A DNA stretch of 64,000 bases, taken from the NCBI GenBank assembly GCA_029891345.1, contig CM057009.1, positions 286,512,966 through 286,576,965 on the forward strand, read 5' to 3'. The DNA comes from Dryococelus australis. Taxonomy: Eukaryota > Arthropoda > Insecta > Phasmatodea > Phasmatidae. Made by a program: the position numbers and the translations under genes. A model generated the notes under the pieces. That model saw only the letters and a program-made list of their open reading frames with translations. It searched no databases and was not told the origin of the DNA. Of this stretch, positions 53,690-64,000 are shown one piece after another. The stretch's first letter is position 1; the number at the start of each line of letters is the position of its first letter.

Positions 53690-54425
53690 CCCCTCCCTCT
53701 GGCACGTTCTGCCCGGCTGCGAACCAGGTCCACCGGTTGAGGGCAACGGAAGCAAGGCCTAGTAAGCCTCCTTACTCTGCGGAGTTTTCAGGGGTGGGGT
53801 TGTAGGCTGGAACCATGTTGTGGGGACGCAGCCATGTCCTGTTTTGCCTCTTGCGAGCGGTGCACTGTGTTGTGTTGTCAGCTGACGTCACATTCACTTT
53901 CCTACTAAACTCAAACAAACCCTTTGACACTCTCTTGCCCTATTAGTCTATCCCCTGGAGATGCCAGAAAGCCTCGGAACTGTGTGACATTTTCACTTTT
54001 GGTACTATTGTTTACATTTTCACTTTGGTTACAACCATATTGAATGGTGCCTTGGGGGAAACCCCTTAAAACTCATATCATTGACACTGGTTGCATCATA
54101 GCTTACATGTACTGTTGTTATCACTCTTATTATTATTACATGTGAACCATTTAAAACTGCTTTGATTTATTAAACTGTTGTCTTCCTCTGCAGGAAAGTC
54201 CCGAAACGAGGTTGCGCTACTACTCTCCTCTCCCACTAATGCATGTGTGTATTCATCACTTGTTTCCTCCCTGTTTGGTGTGGAGTGTTCTGACAGTGCG
54301 AAACCCCTAAATGACATGATATTGGCAGAACTGTCGTTGACATTTTCTGTGCCAAAATCCCTGTGCTAGTGTTGTTGTGTACATTCGTGCACATGTTTAC
54401 ATTTCTCTGTGTACTTCCTGGTATG
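53690..54425 (-). other. 3' non-coding part of copy B
   Basis: 53690-53840 matches the pre-LTR segment of copy A (AACATGGTTCCAGC on the minus strand). The rest, to the integrase stop at 54426, has no open frame with recognisable features. It includes a ZF-less Ser-rich frame (54317-54096) of no clear meaning. Confidence 0.45.
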
Positions 54426-55500
54426 CTACACCGCGCTCGCCGAGGTACTGGGTGTAATGTCGTCTCCTTGCCTCGTCCCTGCAGGTGGGCAGGCTATACG
54501 CAGGTAATCACAGTGCCGTTTCGTGACATATCTTGGTCCCAACTTCACTGAAAATGTAGTATTCTCCAACTTTTCTACTACTTTAACTGGCCATGTCCAC
54601 CTAGGTGCCAGTCCTGCACAATATGTCTTTGTTCCGGCTGATAGTGGATTTTCCCCCACATACACAAACATACAGGGTTGTATCTCTGGGGGCGACTTCT
54701 TATATTCCAGGACCCATGTATTACAATGTCGCTCCTTGTTTTCCCTGGCCTCTGCATGAATCTGTTGCTGGTGTACTATGGCTTCCTTGGGTGGTACGGG
54801 AGGGTTTTCTCTTGGTTCTCCAGGTGCGCACAACTCACGGCCCTGTACTATTTTTGCTGGAGTTTTCCCGGTGCCTGCATTTACCCAGTTTCGAATGCAA
54901 GACATTTCTTCAGGGATTAACTCTGCCCATCTAGTATGATCTCCGCCTTGCCGAATTCTCAACTGTATCTTTATATCTTGATTCCGGCGCTCGGTCGTGT
55001 TCGCTCGGGGGTGGTAAGCTGGGATGGTACAATGTTCTGCTCCCCACTTCGTGCAGTATTCTCTCCACTTTCTCCCCACAAACTGGGTGCCGTTATCGGT
55101 CAGCAAAAATTCCGGATAACCCCATCTCGGAAAAAATTCAGTCTGTATTATCTGTGCCACAGTGTGTGCGCGTAGGTTACTTACAGGAAATTCTTCCGTC
55201 CACCTTGTAAACAAATCAGAAACAGCAACCAATAACTTAACTCCACTCGTGGTGCAGGGATACGGACCCATTATACACACTGCTGCGGTTTTGATTGGTT
55301 CAGTTGGCAGCCTTGGTTGCTGTGGAGCATCACTATCGATTCTCCGCAGCTTCTGGGTATTGCATGTGACACAACTTTGCACATATTTACGTACATACCC
55401 TTGAATTCCGGGTCAATGAAAAAGCTTATGTATGTTCCTGCATGTCTGCTCGGTACCTGGGTGCCCATGTTCCAAGCTGTCATGCCTGCACATTAATACA
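54426..55500 (-). CDS. Gypsy AB copy B integrase, long open frame with lost catalytic Asp
   Basis: A 318-codon open frame (55382-54426) starts in the zinc-binding CVTCNTQKLRR region. The His pair lies upstream to about 55500 in a broken frame. The core shows TAAVCIMGPYPCTTSGVKLL, where the first catalytic Asp of copy A (LDIMG) is replaced by Cys. It continues with LLTDNGTQFVGRKWREYCTK (second Asp present) and PAYHPRANTTERRNQDIKIQ (Glu present). The C-terminal module reads AGLAPRWTWPVKVVEKLENT and RYVTKRHCDYLRIAC. Length and order match Gypsy integrases, but the mutated Asp should abolish strand transfer. Confidence 0.85.
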
Positions 55501-55585
55501 CGTTTACGTTTTTCTTTTAAGACATATGTCCGCCATCTGGCTTGATTACTGGGGCTTTTACCTGGATCTTTCTGTCTACTACTCG

Positions 55586-56290
55586 TCAGTGTTCAGAGTA
55601 CCGTGTGGCACAGTGTTGCCGGCATTGTGCGGCATCTGGGGAATTTTTCTGTGCTGCATGAACTTCCCTTAATATGTCATGGGTGTTCAGCGAAACAAGT
55701 TCACCGGGTGTTGTGGCGACAGTGTTTTGCAAGACAAAAGTTGGTGTGCCTGCTGTCGGGGTTTTATGGCAGGGTGGTAGCGCCTCTTCCCATTCCGCGT
55801 CGTCAGTTACAGTTAGGTTCGGACAGGGGTTCCTGGACAATGCGTCTGCGAGCTCATTGGTTTTTCCCGCCACGTGTTCTACCTTGAAATCAAATTCATG
55901 GAGTAGCAAGGCCCAGCGGGCAAGTTTACTTTTCCTGTTTAGTATGCCCTCTAACCACACAAGACAACGGTTGTCAGTTCTTAACATAAACTGTCTTCCT
56001 AACAGATATGGCCGGTATTTCTTCGGAGCATGCACAATTGCTAAACATTCCTGCTCATTAACATGGTATTTGCGTTCTGCCTCGCCAAACTTTGCATTGT
56101 TGTAATTCAGGCGTTGTTTTTTCCCATGTTCTCTCACTTCATATAACACCGCGCCAATACCTTGCTGGCTCGCATCGGTCTGAACAACAATGGGTAATTC
56201 TGATCTAAACCTGGTTAGCGGTTTGCAATTCTGAAACACAAGCTTGATTTCACAGAATGCCTGGTCGGCTTGAGGTGTACACACAAATTT
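55586..56290 (-). CDS. Gypsy AB copy B RNase H and RT-RH tail, open frame
   Basis: A 232-codon frame has FRSELPIVVQTDASQQGIGA with the catalytic TDAS, YHVNEQECLAIVHAPKKYRP with the Glu, and FMLRTDNRCLVWLEGILNRK with the second Asp. FKVEHVAGKTNELADALSRN follows with the VxGxxNxxADALSR end, so all key residues of RNase H look present. It is followed by the connector (LNTHDILREVHAAQKNSPDA) to the integrase. Confidence 0.9.
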   Translation of the reverse strand, partial: KFVCTPQADQAFCEIKLVFQNCKPLTRFRSELPIVVQTDASQQGIGAVLYEVREHGKKQRLNYNNAKFGEAERKYHVNEQECLAIVHAPKKYRPYLLGRQFMLRTDNRCLVWLEGILNRKSKLARWALLLHEFDFKVEHVAGKTNELADALSRNPCPNLTVTDDAEWEEALPPCHKTPTAGTPTFVLQNTVATTPGELVSLNTHDILREVHAAQKNSPDAAQCRQHCATRYSEH

Positions 56291-56339
56291 ACTTTTTCAC
56301 ACAACAATGCAGTCAATGGTACAGTTATCACAGAAAAAT

Positions 56340-57300
56340 TCCTGACGAGCTTCCTTAACCAATTTATCAAGCCAAAAAATTTCTAACTTGTTTACATCAC
56401 CTGGGTGTAGGTTTGTTTTGAATTTCTTGCACATGTTGTTGTTCTGTTTCGTGTCCGTTCCCTGTTACATAGTATTCCAAAAACTCCATCTTACTCATAC
56501 CCAACTTACATTTGTCAACTTTGCATGTAAGCTTGTTGCGTTCGAGCCTTTCGAACACGAGGCTCAAGTGGTGCAAATGCTCCTCCCAGTTGTTCAATCA
56601 TACAAGTACATCATCAAGATAGGCCATCGGAAAGTCTCCTATGTTTCCATCTAGTATGTTTACCATTAAATTCTGAAAAGTGGCAGGGGTACATTTTAAT
56701 CCAAACTGCATTGCAACGAACTGAAACCTACACCCATCTGACATGATGCAGACTGTTTTCTTTCTGTCTTGTGGGCGGATTGGCACGTGCTAGTATCCGG
56801 ATTTTAAATCTAGCGAAGTGAATACAGTACTGGCCCTAGTGTTGACAAAGTATCCTTGATATTGAATACTGGAGGTGGCATGTTTACAGTGATCTTCTTA
56901 AGCGGACAAAAATCAACACAAAACCTCAATTCACCGTCCTTTTTAGGGGCAAGTGTAATGCCTGAGTTATAGAGACTTTGTGTTTGTTCAATCACATTAT
57001 CATTGAGCATCTCACATACCTGCTGATTAATGACATGCTGGAAGAAAATACCTGGGTCTCATGGCTTAGAGTACACTGGGTCCTCTTGTGTCGTGATGAT
57101 GGTGACGTCGGTGCGCTGCAGCTTTCCATCAGTGTGGAACACACTGGCATACTAGTTCAGCAGGTGTTGCAGACATTGTTGGTGCTGTTCGGGCACCTCG
57201 TGTGCGAACTCAGCAAGCGGCACGGCAGGTGTTGTTGTCAGTGGCATTGCTTCCACGGAGTACAGCATCCACCATCCACCTGTCCCCACGTGCAGATGGT
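56340..57300 (-). pseudogene. Gypsy AB copy B reverse transcriptase
   Basis: Frames in order are QHLLN...VIEQTQSLYNSGITLAPKKD, then GELRFCVDFCPLKKITVNMP, then MPIRPQDRKKTVCIMSDGCR with FQFVAMQFGLKCTPATFQNL and MAYLDDVLV carrying the YLDD box. LSLVFERLERNKLTCKVDKC and LEYYVTGNGHETEQQ complete it. Stops at about 56800 and 56600 break the protein. Confidence 0.85.
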
Positions 57301-57333
57301 CGAGATGTGGTTCGATTACAGCTTCATTGTCAA

Positions 57334-57620
57334 TTAGCCACGGCAATCCAGAATTATCTCCTTGCACAAGTCCAGCACAATATACACACCACATTTAGTA
57401 CGAAGTCCACGTAATTCTACCGTAATGTGCATTACATTTCTTGCCTCACCTTGTTGATGAGTGGTGGTAAATTGCAGATGTCGCTGCGGAACTCTTGTTG
57501 TTATTGCCTCGATTATGCCCCCATGCACAAAATTATGGCTTGCAGTAGTGTCAATTACGGTGATCACATTCTTTCCTTCCACTTCACCATTGACCCTTCA
57601 TGCACGTACAGTACTGTCAC
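57334..57620 (-). pseudogene. Gypsy AB copy B protease
   Basis: The frame reads MEGKNVITVIDTTASHNFVH with DTTAS at the catalytic site, followed by VPQRHLQFTTTHQQGEARNV, HITVELRGLRTKCGVYIVLD and IILDCRG. It corresponds to the copy A protease (VVDTAASH). Upstream to 57620 the fold continues with a broken frame containing VNGEVEGK. Confidence 0.8.
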
Positions 57621-57710
57621 TAATCTGGAACACTTTGGCACCTTCATTACGCGGATTTCTACGCTCTGGCAGTTAGATTGGTGGAGGTTCTGTTTCGTCA
57701 ACCTCCCTGA

Positions 57711-58777
57711 CTAGTTGCCTTGGTAATAATGTCCGCGGTTATTGTTGCGAAAGTTCGACCCCTTACCGCAGTTGTTTCGCACTGGCATGGATGGCGGGGG
57801 TGGTCTTGTTACATCGGACATCATGGCAGGTATTGCCATATGGTGATTTTGTCTCGGGGATTGGTAGTCCTGTCCTGCATGCACATCCCTCTCGTAGTAG
57901 AGACATGCCCCTCTCGTAATCTGTTCTATACTAGCACGTGTGGCTCGCCATATGTACAGCCTAATATCAGGTGTCACCAATAACACAATGATCTCGAGCA
58001 CTCCGCGAGTTGACTGTCCTGTCTTCGATGTCCTCTCTGTCGCACTGTTGTTCATGATAGAGCTTAGTCTGCACATGTATGGCATCACCATCGGTATCGA
58101 ACTTGCCCAACAAGTGTTCACAGAATTCCTCCCAGATAACTCGGTAATCGGGAACAAGATTCCACAATGTGGCAGCAATTCCCCTTAGTCTGTTGGCAGT
58201 GACCTTAGTCCAATATACCCTATGCACTCGATGCTGGTACAGTTTTTCTTCGCATACTGCAAAAAAAGTACCAGGGTCTTCTGAATCATGTCCCGCAAAA
58301 GTTGTCAAAAGTACATTTCTATCAGGTTTTGTCAAACCTTGTGGTGTGTACGTAACAACTTCTGGCTGCGACATAGGCTTTACCTCTGGTATTGTCTGTG
58401 GCACAATCTCAGCATAGTTCTTCTTGCGGCACTTAACACAGTTTATTACACCAACGCGGATGGTTACATACTCCTCAGACCCTATGCATCGCAAACGTAA
58501 GTCCCGTTTGCACTGCTGGCACTGTTGTTCTCGCCCTGTCACATCTTATGCATGCGCACAAGCATGGGTCTGACGGTATAGATACAGTGTTGGACGTGCA
58601 TTGGCATAATGGTTGATTAAACAAGTTTTCCTCAAACAGATTGATCTCACTTACCCTTCCACAATGAACGCATTGGTCGATCGGCATGTCCAGGTAGTTC
58701 GCGTTCGCGGGTGTAACAGTTTCCGATGCGGATATCTCGATGCCTTCTCGCGGTTCTTCTGATGTGGTGTCCGCCAT
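57711..58777 (-). pseudogene. Gypsy AB copy B gag with N-terminal Cys-rich module
   Basis: ATG 58777 starts MADTTSEEPREGIEISASET. IDQCVHCGRVSEINLFEENL and then CQC...CLCACIRCDRARTT form a Cys-rich putative zinc module. The next frame (58542-57967) has CQQCKRDLRLRC and CVKCRKKN, further Cys pairs, then TFAGHDSEDPGTFFAVCEEK, VYWTKVTANRLRGIAATLWN and VIWEEFCEHLLGKFDTDGDA, the Gypsy capsid core. The C-terminal region (58178-57711) is Arg/Gly/Asn-rich (FRNNNRGHYYQGN) instead of carrying a CCHC knuckle. Two frameshifts break it. Confidence 0.8.
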
Positions 58778-58896
58778 TTTCTCGCGGTTGACATGGATGA
58801 TGCGACGCAGATGAACTCACTGGCCCCAATTGGGAACACAAATTGATGCCGTCGGGTGAGACACGATATGAACAGTGACACAATAAACTTACTTTA

Positions 58897-58990
58897 GGTG
58901 GGTGCCAGCTGTGTTTCCCAGTCACCGCACTGTTGAGACTCAGGGTTCTCAAGGATGCTGTTGGTTCTGTGTGTCCGTCTCATCCAAGTG
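58897..58990 (-). repeat. PBS and truncated 5' LTR of copy B
   Basis: On the minus strand GAGACGGACACACAGAACCA, then GAACCCTGAGTCTCAACAGT and GGGAAACACAGC represent the last about 80 bases of the LTR. TGGCACCCACCTAAAG at 58907 follows as the PBS. The rest of the LTR is missing: at about 58990-59000 hAT transposon sequence starts. Confidence 0.75.
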
Positions 58991-58999
58991 TACTTACGA

Positions 59000-60714
59000 A
59001 ACATTTTACATTACTAAACATCATTACCAAACTTTTAGAAAAAATGGCAAGAGGTATCTGTCATTACAAGAGAAAGCACTTGATGCAATCTACTACTTCC
59101 TTTTATTATACCACTCGTACAAAGAAACGTGCCAGAAAGTTACTTGTGAATTACACTAGGACGTGTCTAGCCAACTCCGATAAGCACTTAAGTGATAAGG
59201 TTGTAGCCGTGTTAAGAGACAATGCGAGAAATTTGACACTCGGTCTAGAAAAGGCAGGTTTCGGCCATTTACCTGCAGCTTGTAGTTAAAGATGGCCTCC
59301 TCAATGACAAACTTGTGACTAATCTTGTTGCATTTTGCAGGTGCATAGTAAGCAGTTTCAAGCATTCATTGCAAGCTTGCAATGTCTTAAAGAGAGCCCA
59401 AATTTTTGTGGGATGTAAGGTCCATCGATTTGTAGAAGACGAACCTATGCGAATGAATTCAACCCTGCACATAATAGATAGACTTATCGAGCAAAAGCAG
59501 GCAGTGGTACTTGCTTCATCAGATGTAAAATTTTCAACCCAACATTATTCTTCGCAGTGGGAACTAACGAAGTACATATCAGATATTCTTCAGTTATTCG
59601 ATATAGCAACATTCACTGTCAGCTCAACTAATGAGTGCATTTCGGAAGTAATTCCGATATTAAACAGCATGATTCAACAGTTGCAAGTGCCAACAGCAGC
59701 TGGTTTCGGCTTACAAGGCATGGTAAATAATTTACTAGCATTCTTGAAGATGCACTGTGGGCAAGTAGAAGAAATCTGGCTTTACACAGCTACTACTCTG
59801 TTGGATCCCCGTTTTAAGAGCAAGGTTTTCTCACACTGAATATATCTTGACACTGCAAAGATTTTTCTGCAGCAAGAAGCATAGTTTTCAAAGCAATTGT
59901 GCAGAAGATGAGAAACAGGTAAGTAAGTTCTAACTAAATATATGTATTAAAATTCATGCTACTCAGGTTATTTAACATTATCACATGTAATTTTAAATTT
60001 CTGATTCCAGTCTGAAGAAACTGTGGAAAAAGCAGCAGGGTCATGTTTACATTCCATGTGGAACCTGTATTCTCCCATTATGCAAAATAACTGTTCACAA
60101 ACTCTATTTTCTTCAGCAGTTCATGAGTTTGAAACATACCTACAGGAGCATCTCGCACCTCCTGATACTGATGTCCTTACATACTGGAAGAACAAACAAA
60201 ACTTGCCCAGGCTTAGAAGACTAGCAAGAAACATCTTATAATACCTGCAGCAACTGTTTTCAGAAATACTTTTTAGAACTGCTGGGTTCATAGCGGACAA
60301 AAAAAGGAATCGTTTGGACCCAGACAGAGTGAAAATGGTAGTCTTTTTACAGGAAAATATATGAGTTTGAATGTTGATCTTAGTTTTATGCATGTGTTGC
60401 TTTTGATTTTCGTTATTTCGTAACATGTGTGTTTTCAGTGCCGGTTAATATTATCTCATTTGCCTCATTTGAACTTTTTGTATTTTCGTATGAATATAAT
60501 CCCACTATTCAAGTGTTGTATTATTTATATTGGTAATACTACTAATGTAGGCGAAATTTTAAAGAATTAAATTTCGCACCCTACTATACAGTACATATTT
60601 AGTTCTGTTAAGTAATTGTCAGTAACTAAAGAAATCGCGACTTTTGTAATCGAGATCGAGAATGGTATCGGCATCGAGATCGAGAATCGAGAAAAAGTGG
60701 AATAGTTACATCTC
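59000..60714 (+). mobile_element. hAT-superfamily DNA transposon, 5'-truncated
   Basis: A ZBED/hAT transposase with degraded frames covers 59060-60430. The right end at about 60640-60714 (AATCGAGATCGAGAATGGTA ... GAAAAAGTGGAATAGTTACA TCTCCAGTG) resembles a hAT terminal inverted repeat. No left counterpart is visible at 59000, where the sequence joins the copy B LTR remnant. Confidence 0.7.
59060..60430 (+). pseudogene. hAT transposase (ZBED-like), broken
   Basis: An early segment has LSDKVVAVLRDNARNLTLGL followed by FGHLPAACS, like the DNAxN...PCxAHxLxL block of hAT transposases. The 174-codon frame (59315-59839) has MRMNSTLHIIDRLIEQKQAV, QWELTKYISDILQLFDIATF, VSSTNECISEVIPILNSMIQ and YTATTLLDPRFKSKVFS, the typical central region. 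The last part (60023-60430) is the hATC dimerisation domain: VLTYWKNKQNLPRLRRLARN, then TAGFIADKKRNRLDPDRVKM and VVFLQEN. A possible intron or insert lies at about 59840-60010. Confidence 0.9.
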
Positions 60715-60719
60715 CAGTG

Positions 60720-61620
60720 ATAGACAATTAACTCACACTCATCATTAACCACGTTCAGTCTATTACCATCATTTGAAATGGCCCTTCACTCATGCATAAA
60801 GTCCAATAATCCAGCCTGCCAGTCACACTCTTCACTACACACCAATGCTTACAGTCACAGATTTTCCTCCCGCTGGTCACTTCCAGGGTTTCTCTTGCTA
60901 TTCTTGTTCATCATTTATCGCGCAATCACCGACACTTCAGATACTCACAAGTGCTATCTCGGAGGCCCAGTGCCTTATATATTTCGGCAGCCAAGGTCTG
61001 GAAAATTCCCTTTATACTGAGTCATGCTGAGAGAGGTGAGGATGATCAAAACCAGAATGTCCTCATAAACACAGAAATTAATTCTGTTGAAGGGCAGGAG
61101 CATGCGAGCCACAAAAGGCTTGTCATAGCGATATGCAGAAGAATGTGCAGCTGCAGACCTTTCAAAACAAGATAGTAATCCTTGGATTGTCTCCCACCTG
61201 ACCTCCATTCCTCCATTTTCTTGAGCAGATAGAGCAAGAGGAATGTCGAAGGCCTGCGACAGATATCAAATATATCACATTTCGTATTGCCATCGTAATG
61301 CTGAATGTGTTAGCTTACAATGTCTGAATTATGCCAGGTTGTGGTAGAATAATTCTTTTACAAAGATTTGTAAGAAATAATTTGTTTAATCCACAGAAAA
61401 GTATTATCGTCTTTATATTTTCATGAAAGTATTTATTATGGTCTCTTTGTGTAGCATTATTTTTATGATTCTAAATGATAGTAGAGTACACGTTATTGAT
61501 ATATTTTAAGATAATCAATAAAGTCAATTACCTGTATACTTGGTTATTTTATTCCATTGGATGATGAACCTGGTAAAAAGGACTTATGTGGTACATGGTG
61601 CAGGAGAGTTTATATTACTT
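60720..61620. other. Unassigned stretch between hAT and Tc1 elements
   Basis: I see no recognisable gene. A minus-strand frame at 61237-61046 and + frames at 60778-61020 lack family features. AATAAA occurs near 61518. Confidence 0.4.
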
Positions 61621-61622
61621 CT

Positions 61623-62140
61623 AACTACACTATCTACCAAAAAGTAATTGGGCACTGTCCGCAATGTTTGCTCGGTGGTTGTCACCCTGTTAGAATCTCG
61701 TAGGGCCACATCTTGCGGCTATAACAGCAGCCACCCTGTCTGGCATGCTCTCCACGAGTGTTTTCAGGACATCCATGGGGATTCGTCGCCATTCCTCTTG
61801 CAACCATTCCATGAGTTGAGCAATGGATTTTGGCCGTGCCTAACGAGTCCTCATGCGGCGATACAATTCGTCCCAAATATGTTCTATAGGGTTGAGTTCG
61901 GGGCTCTGGGCGGGCCAGTCCAATCGGCGAACATGGTTGTCGGTGTATCACTGTATAGTAGAGCTTGAAATATAGCATCTAACATTGTCATCCTGGAAGT
62001 AACACGGGTCCATTCCGTAAAAACGCCACAATGCTGGGAGCATATCATCATCCAGAATGTTACAATAGGCCTCATTGTAAATGCTACCACGGACAAACAC
62101 CAGCAGTCCTAGGCAGAAGGCGGTGAAACACAAGTCAACT
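61623..62140 (-). mobile_element. Tc1/mariner-type transposon fragment
   Basis: The right-hand end on the minus strand carries a terminal-repeat-like stretch, seen on + as ACACTATCTACCAAAAAGTA followed by ATTGGGCAC (61623-61652). The rest is the C-terminal part of a transposase. The 5' half, beyond 62140, is missing. Confidence 0.8.
61655..62135 (-). pseudogene. Tc1-like transposase, C-terminal fragment
   Basis: Frames read GLLVFVRGSIYNEAYCNILD, FYGMDPCYFQDDNVRCYISS (second Asp of the DDE triad, QDDNARxH), and [20 protein letters not shown], which holds the final acidic residue in the LNPIE(N/H)xWD motif. The tail EWRRIPMDVLKTL and SMPDRVAAVIAA(R) follows. These are clear Tc1 signatures. A frameshift near 61960 separates the two parts. 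Confidence 0.9.
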
Positions 62141-63395
62141 GATATACTGAAATACCTATCTTCATGGGTGCTAAAATAATTATTGGTTAATAGTGTATGT
62201 TTGATAGGTTTAGACAGGTTAGGGTATCATTTGGAGATGGTAGAATCTGGGTGTAGCCACTCAGTCTTGTTTTATGCTTGTCACTATTCATGCACAGAAT
62301 GATTATGCGCCACAAGTGGAGAGCAGATTTCAATATTAGAAACCATTTTTAAACCCTTTTACTGTATGCCAAATTTAATTTGAAACCAGTGTTTTATGGT
62401 ATCTATATTTAACATTTTTCTCCTCTTTGTATATTTCTTTTACATTTGGCAACATTTTCCCCACTCCATTGAGTGTTAGAAAGTACGTGTATGGAGGATT
62501 TCACTGTATTTGGATGATATTCCATTTGATCCATTTTGTTTGTTTTGTGTCCTAGGTTTTAATGGTTAACATAAACAGGGTAAATAATGGTAACATTTTT
62601 CAATACTGTTAAGTATACTGCAATGTATTTTGATTAAATACTACAATTAACAGTAAGTCTCTTCCGGCTCAGAATAAACTCTGATATTTTATATCTAAAT
62701 AAAATAATATAGCAGTTGATAAAACATTTTTAAAAGTTTGTATCTTATTGACACCTGTGTCGCTATTCACTCTGTTTTCTGTTGTTTTATTATGCATGGC
62801 AATTTTGTACTTGTTCAAGATAATACCTTGGCATCTGTGTTACATCATAAACCAGGACACATGGATTATTATACATGCTTCATTGTGATTAGCCACATAT
62901 TGTTCATGATCCTTTTCTCTAGATTTAGCTTAATAATTGAAATATTTCGTATAATGTTAAACTGTAATTTGCATATTTAACATGTGCCACAATTTAAAAC
63001 AATGTAGTATCACTTTAGTCATATGAAGAAATAATTGAAGATGAATTTAGTCACAAAATTATGACAAGGCTAGGTATGAAGCATTTGTAATTCATATTTT
63101 CATCTGGTGAGCACTTACCTTAACTGATGAAAGAATCATTAAACAGAGTGATGTTTTTAAAAGATGTCTGATTATAATGTCCTAAACAGAGGAACGATTA
63201 TGCTTCTATCTATACAAAAAGTTACAAAAAATGATTAAGAAAATAAATATGAAGGAATGAAAGGTATGAAAAAAATTTTGTCTTGTAAAATAATGATTAA
63301 TTTTGTACATTATAAAAATAGTATTAAGGTTAGAGTTTATTTTCAACAGAAATTTGGTTGTACTCTAATTATGTTGTATACTAACAAATTATTTT
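62141..63395. other. AT-rich stretch, nothing recognised
   Basis: No frame with recognisable features and no clear repeat structure. The + frame at 62738-62980 encodes a hydrophobic peptide, probably by chance. Confidence 0.5.
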
Positions 63396-63399
63396 AAAA

Positions 63400-63705
63400 A
63401 TTCATGTACACAGCCTTCCCCACCTGCATTCTTTCTTAAATGTGAGTGATTGAATGAAGAAATTAGGGCAGCTCTTAACATCAGCGTCCTGAGAGCCGAT
63501 GCGGGTGAAGTGAGGTAAGTATGGAGTAGTACCAGAATGAAAATACAGGTAAAACGGGAGTTCTCTGAGAACCAGCTGACAAGCGACATCATCCAACACG
63601 ATTCCCACTTGCGAAAATATCTGGGAGTGACCTGGCCGGGGATTGAACCCAGTTCGCCTTGGTGGGAGATGAGCAGGCCAACCACTCGGCGACCACAACC
63701 TCTAC
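63400..63705 (-). repeat. tRNA-derived SINE
   Basis: On the minus strand a tRNA-like head starts near 63700. The box A motif TGGTCGCCGAGTGG is at 63695-63682 and the box B motif GGGTTCAATCCCC at 63650-63638, with spacing suitable for RNA polymerase III. The roughly 230-base tail (TTTTCGCAAGTGGGAATCGT ... ) is unrelated to tRNA. The long minus-strand frames across it are artefacts. Confidence 0.8.
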
Positions 63706-64000
63706 TTCTTAAATGTCATTACTTTTAGGGTGTTCAGTCACTTTTTTTTTATACTAAAACTATTAAGTAAATGTTGAAGAATTTCTAGTGTAATAAATAA
63801 TTTCCAGATGGCATTCAAAAGCATCACTACGAAAATATAATTAGTAAAATTAATGCTTTTTTTTCAAAAGTGTATTTTTAATCTAAAACTGTAAATTACT
63901 AATTTCTTTAATTTAAATATGTTTAGAACAAAACTCATTCAGGATTTTTAAGAAATAGATTTTAATGTAACGCATATTTTGTAATGGCCTAAGACTATAC

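Larger units (their letters stand above)
53215..58990 (-). mobile_element. Gypsy retrotransposon family AB, copy B
   Basis: On the minus strand the order is a remnant of the 5' LTR (58990-58910), PBS (58907-58897), gag (58777-57711), protease (57620-57334), RT (57300-56340), RNase H (56284-55586), integrase (55500-54426), 3' non-coding DNA and the start of the 3' LTR (53688-53215). It is the best preserved retroelement in the window, with a 318-codon integrase frame and a 232-codon RNase H frame open. Both LTRs are truncated. Confidence 0.9.

Noticed and set aside
63389-63698. A tRNA gene or a protein gene on the minus strand
   Set aside because: Box A and box B are present but the cloverleaf is not supported beyond them and a long unrelated tail follows, so a tRNA-derived SINE is the better explanation.

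Overview
The window looks like a repeat-rich, AT-rich arthropod (probably insect) nuclear chromosome. I see no bacterial operons, rRNA, tRNA or CRISPR arrays and no convincing intact host gene. Almost everything recognisable is a decayed mobile element or an endogenised virus-like element: two BEL/Pao LTR retrotransposons, at least three Gypsy-type LTR families (two with envelope-like ORFs), a Helitron, a hAT and a Tc1-like DNA transposon, a tRNA-derived SINE, and a Polinton/Maverick (adintovirus-like) element. Most coding regions carry stops and frameshifts, so nearly all are called as pseudogenes.

Layout. 1-600: a parvovirus/Polinton-type phospholipase A2 remnant (+). 612-6114: BEL/Pao element 1 (-) with two recognisable LTRs, PBS and polypurine tract. 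6115-11580: low-information, AT-rich, tandemly repeated DNA with a C2H2 zinc-finger remnant (-) and a Gly/Ser-type minisatellite. 11590-24000 (possibly about 8950-25700): the Polinton-like element. 26392-32410: BEL/Pao element 2 (-), interrupted in its reverse transcriptase by about 1.2 kb. 32480-37300: Gypsy element D (+) with an env-like ORF. 40130-46793: Gypsy family copy A (+), with a roughly 1.6 kb 3' LTR. 46860-51000: Gypsy element C (+) with an F-like env. 51110-53690: a mosaic of LTR fragments. 53215-58990: Gypsy copy B (-), same family as A. 59000-60714: hAT. 61623-62140: Tc1 (-). 63400-63705: SINE (-).

The most interesting region is the Polinton-like element. Its core genes are recognisable: the C-terminal end of a family B DNA polymerase, an integrase with an N-terminal zinc ribbon and a C-terminal chromodomain, an adenain-like protease, a phage-fibre-like repeat protein, a small hydrophobic virion-like protein, a DUF8207-like/PLA2 protein, and a double-jelly-roll major capsid protein expressed divergently from it. 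Between polymerase and integrase lies a + strand accessory module that I would not expect in a standard Polinton: a secreted matrix metalloproteinase with signal peptide, cysteine switch, zinc site and hemopexin repeats, followed by two BRO-type genes, one with a DUF3627-like C-terminus and one fused to a DUF559/Vsr-like nuclease. Several genes begin at TATAAATG-like signals. A Helitron has inserted into the end of the PLA2 gene, and both Helitron termini can be placed to the base. I did not find the packaging ATPase or the N-terminal two thirds of the polymerase.

Functionally, the core genes would have replicated, integrated and packaged a double-stranded DNA genome, while the accessory module suggests host tissue remodelling (MMP) and DNA-binding regulatory or nuclease functions (BRO). 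All are now broken by point mutations, a 68-bp tandem duplication in the MMP gene and secondary transposon insertions.
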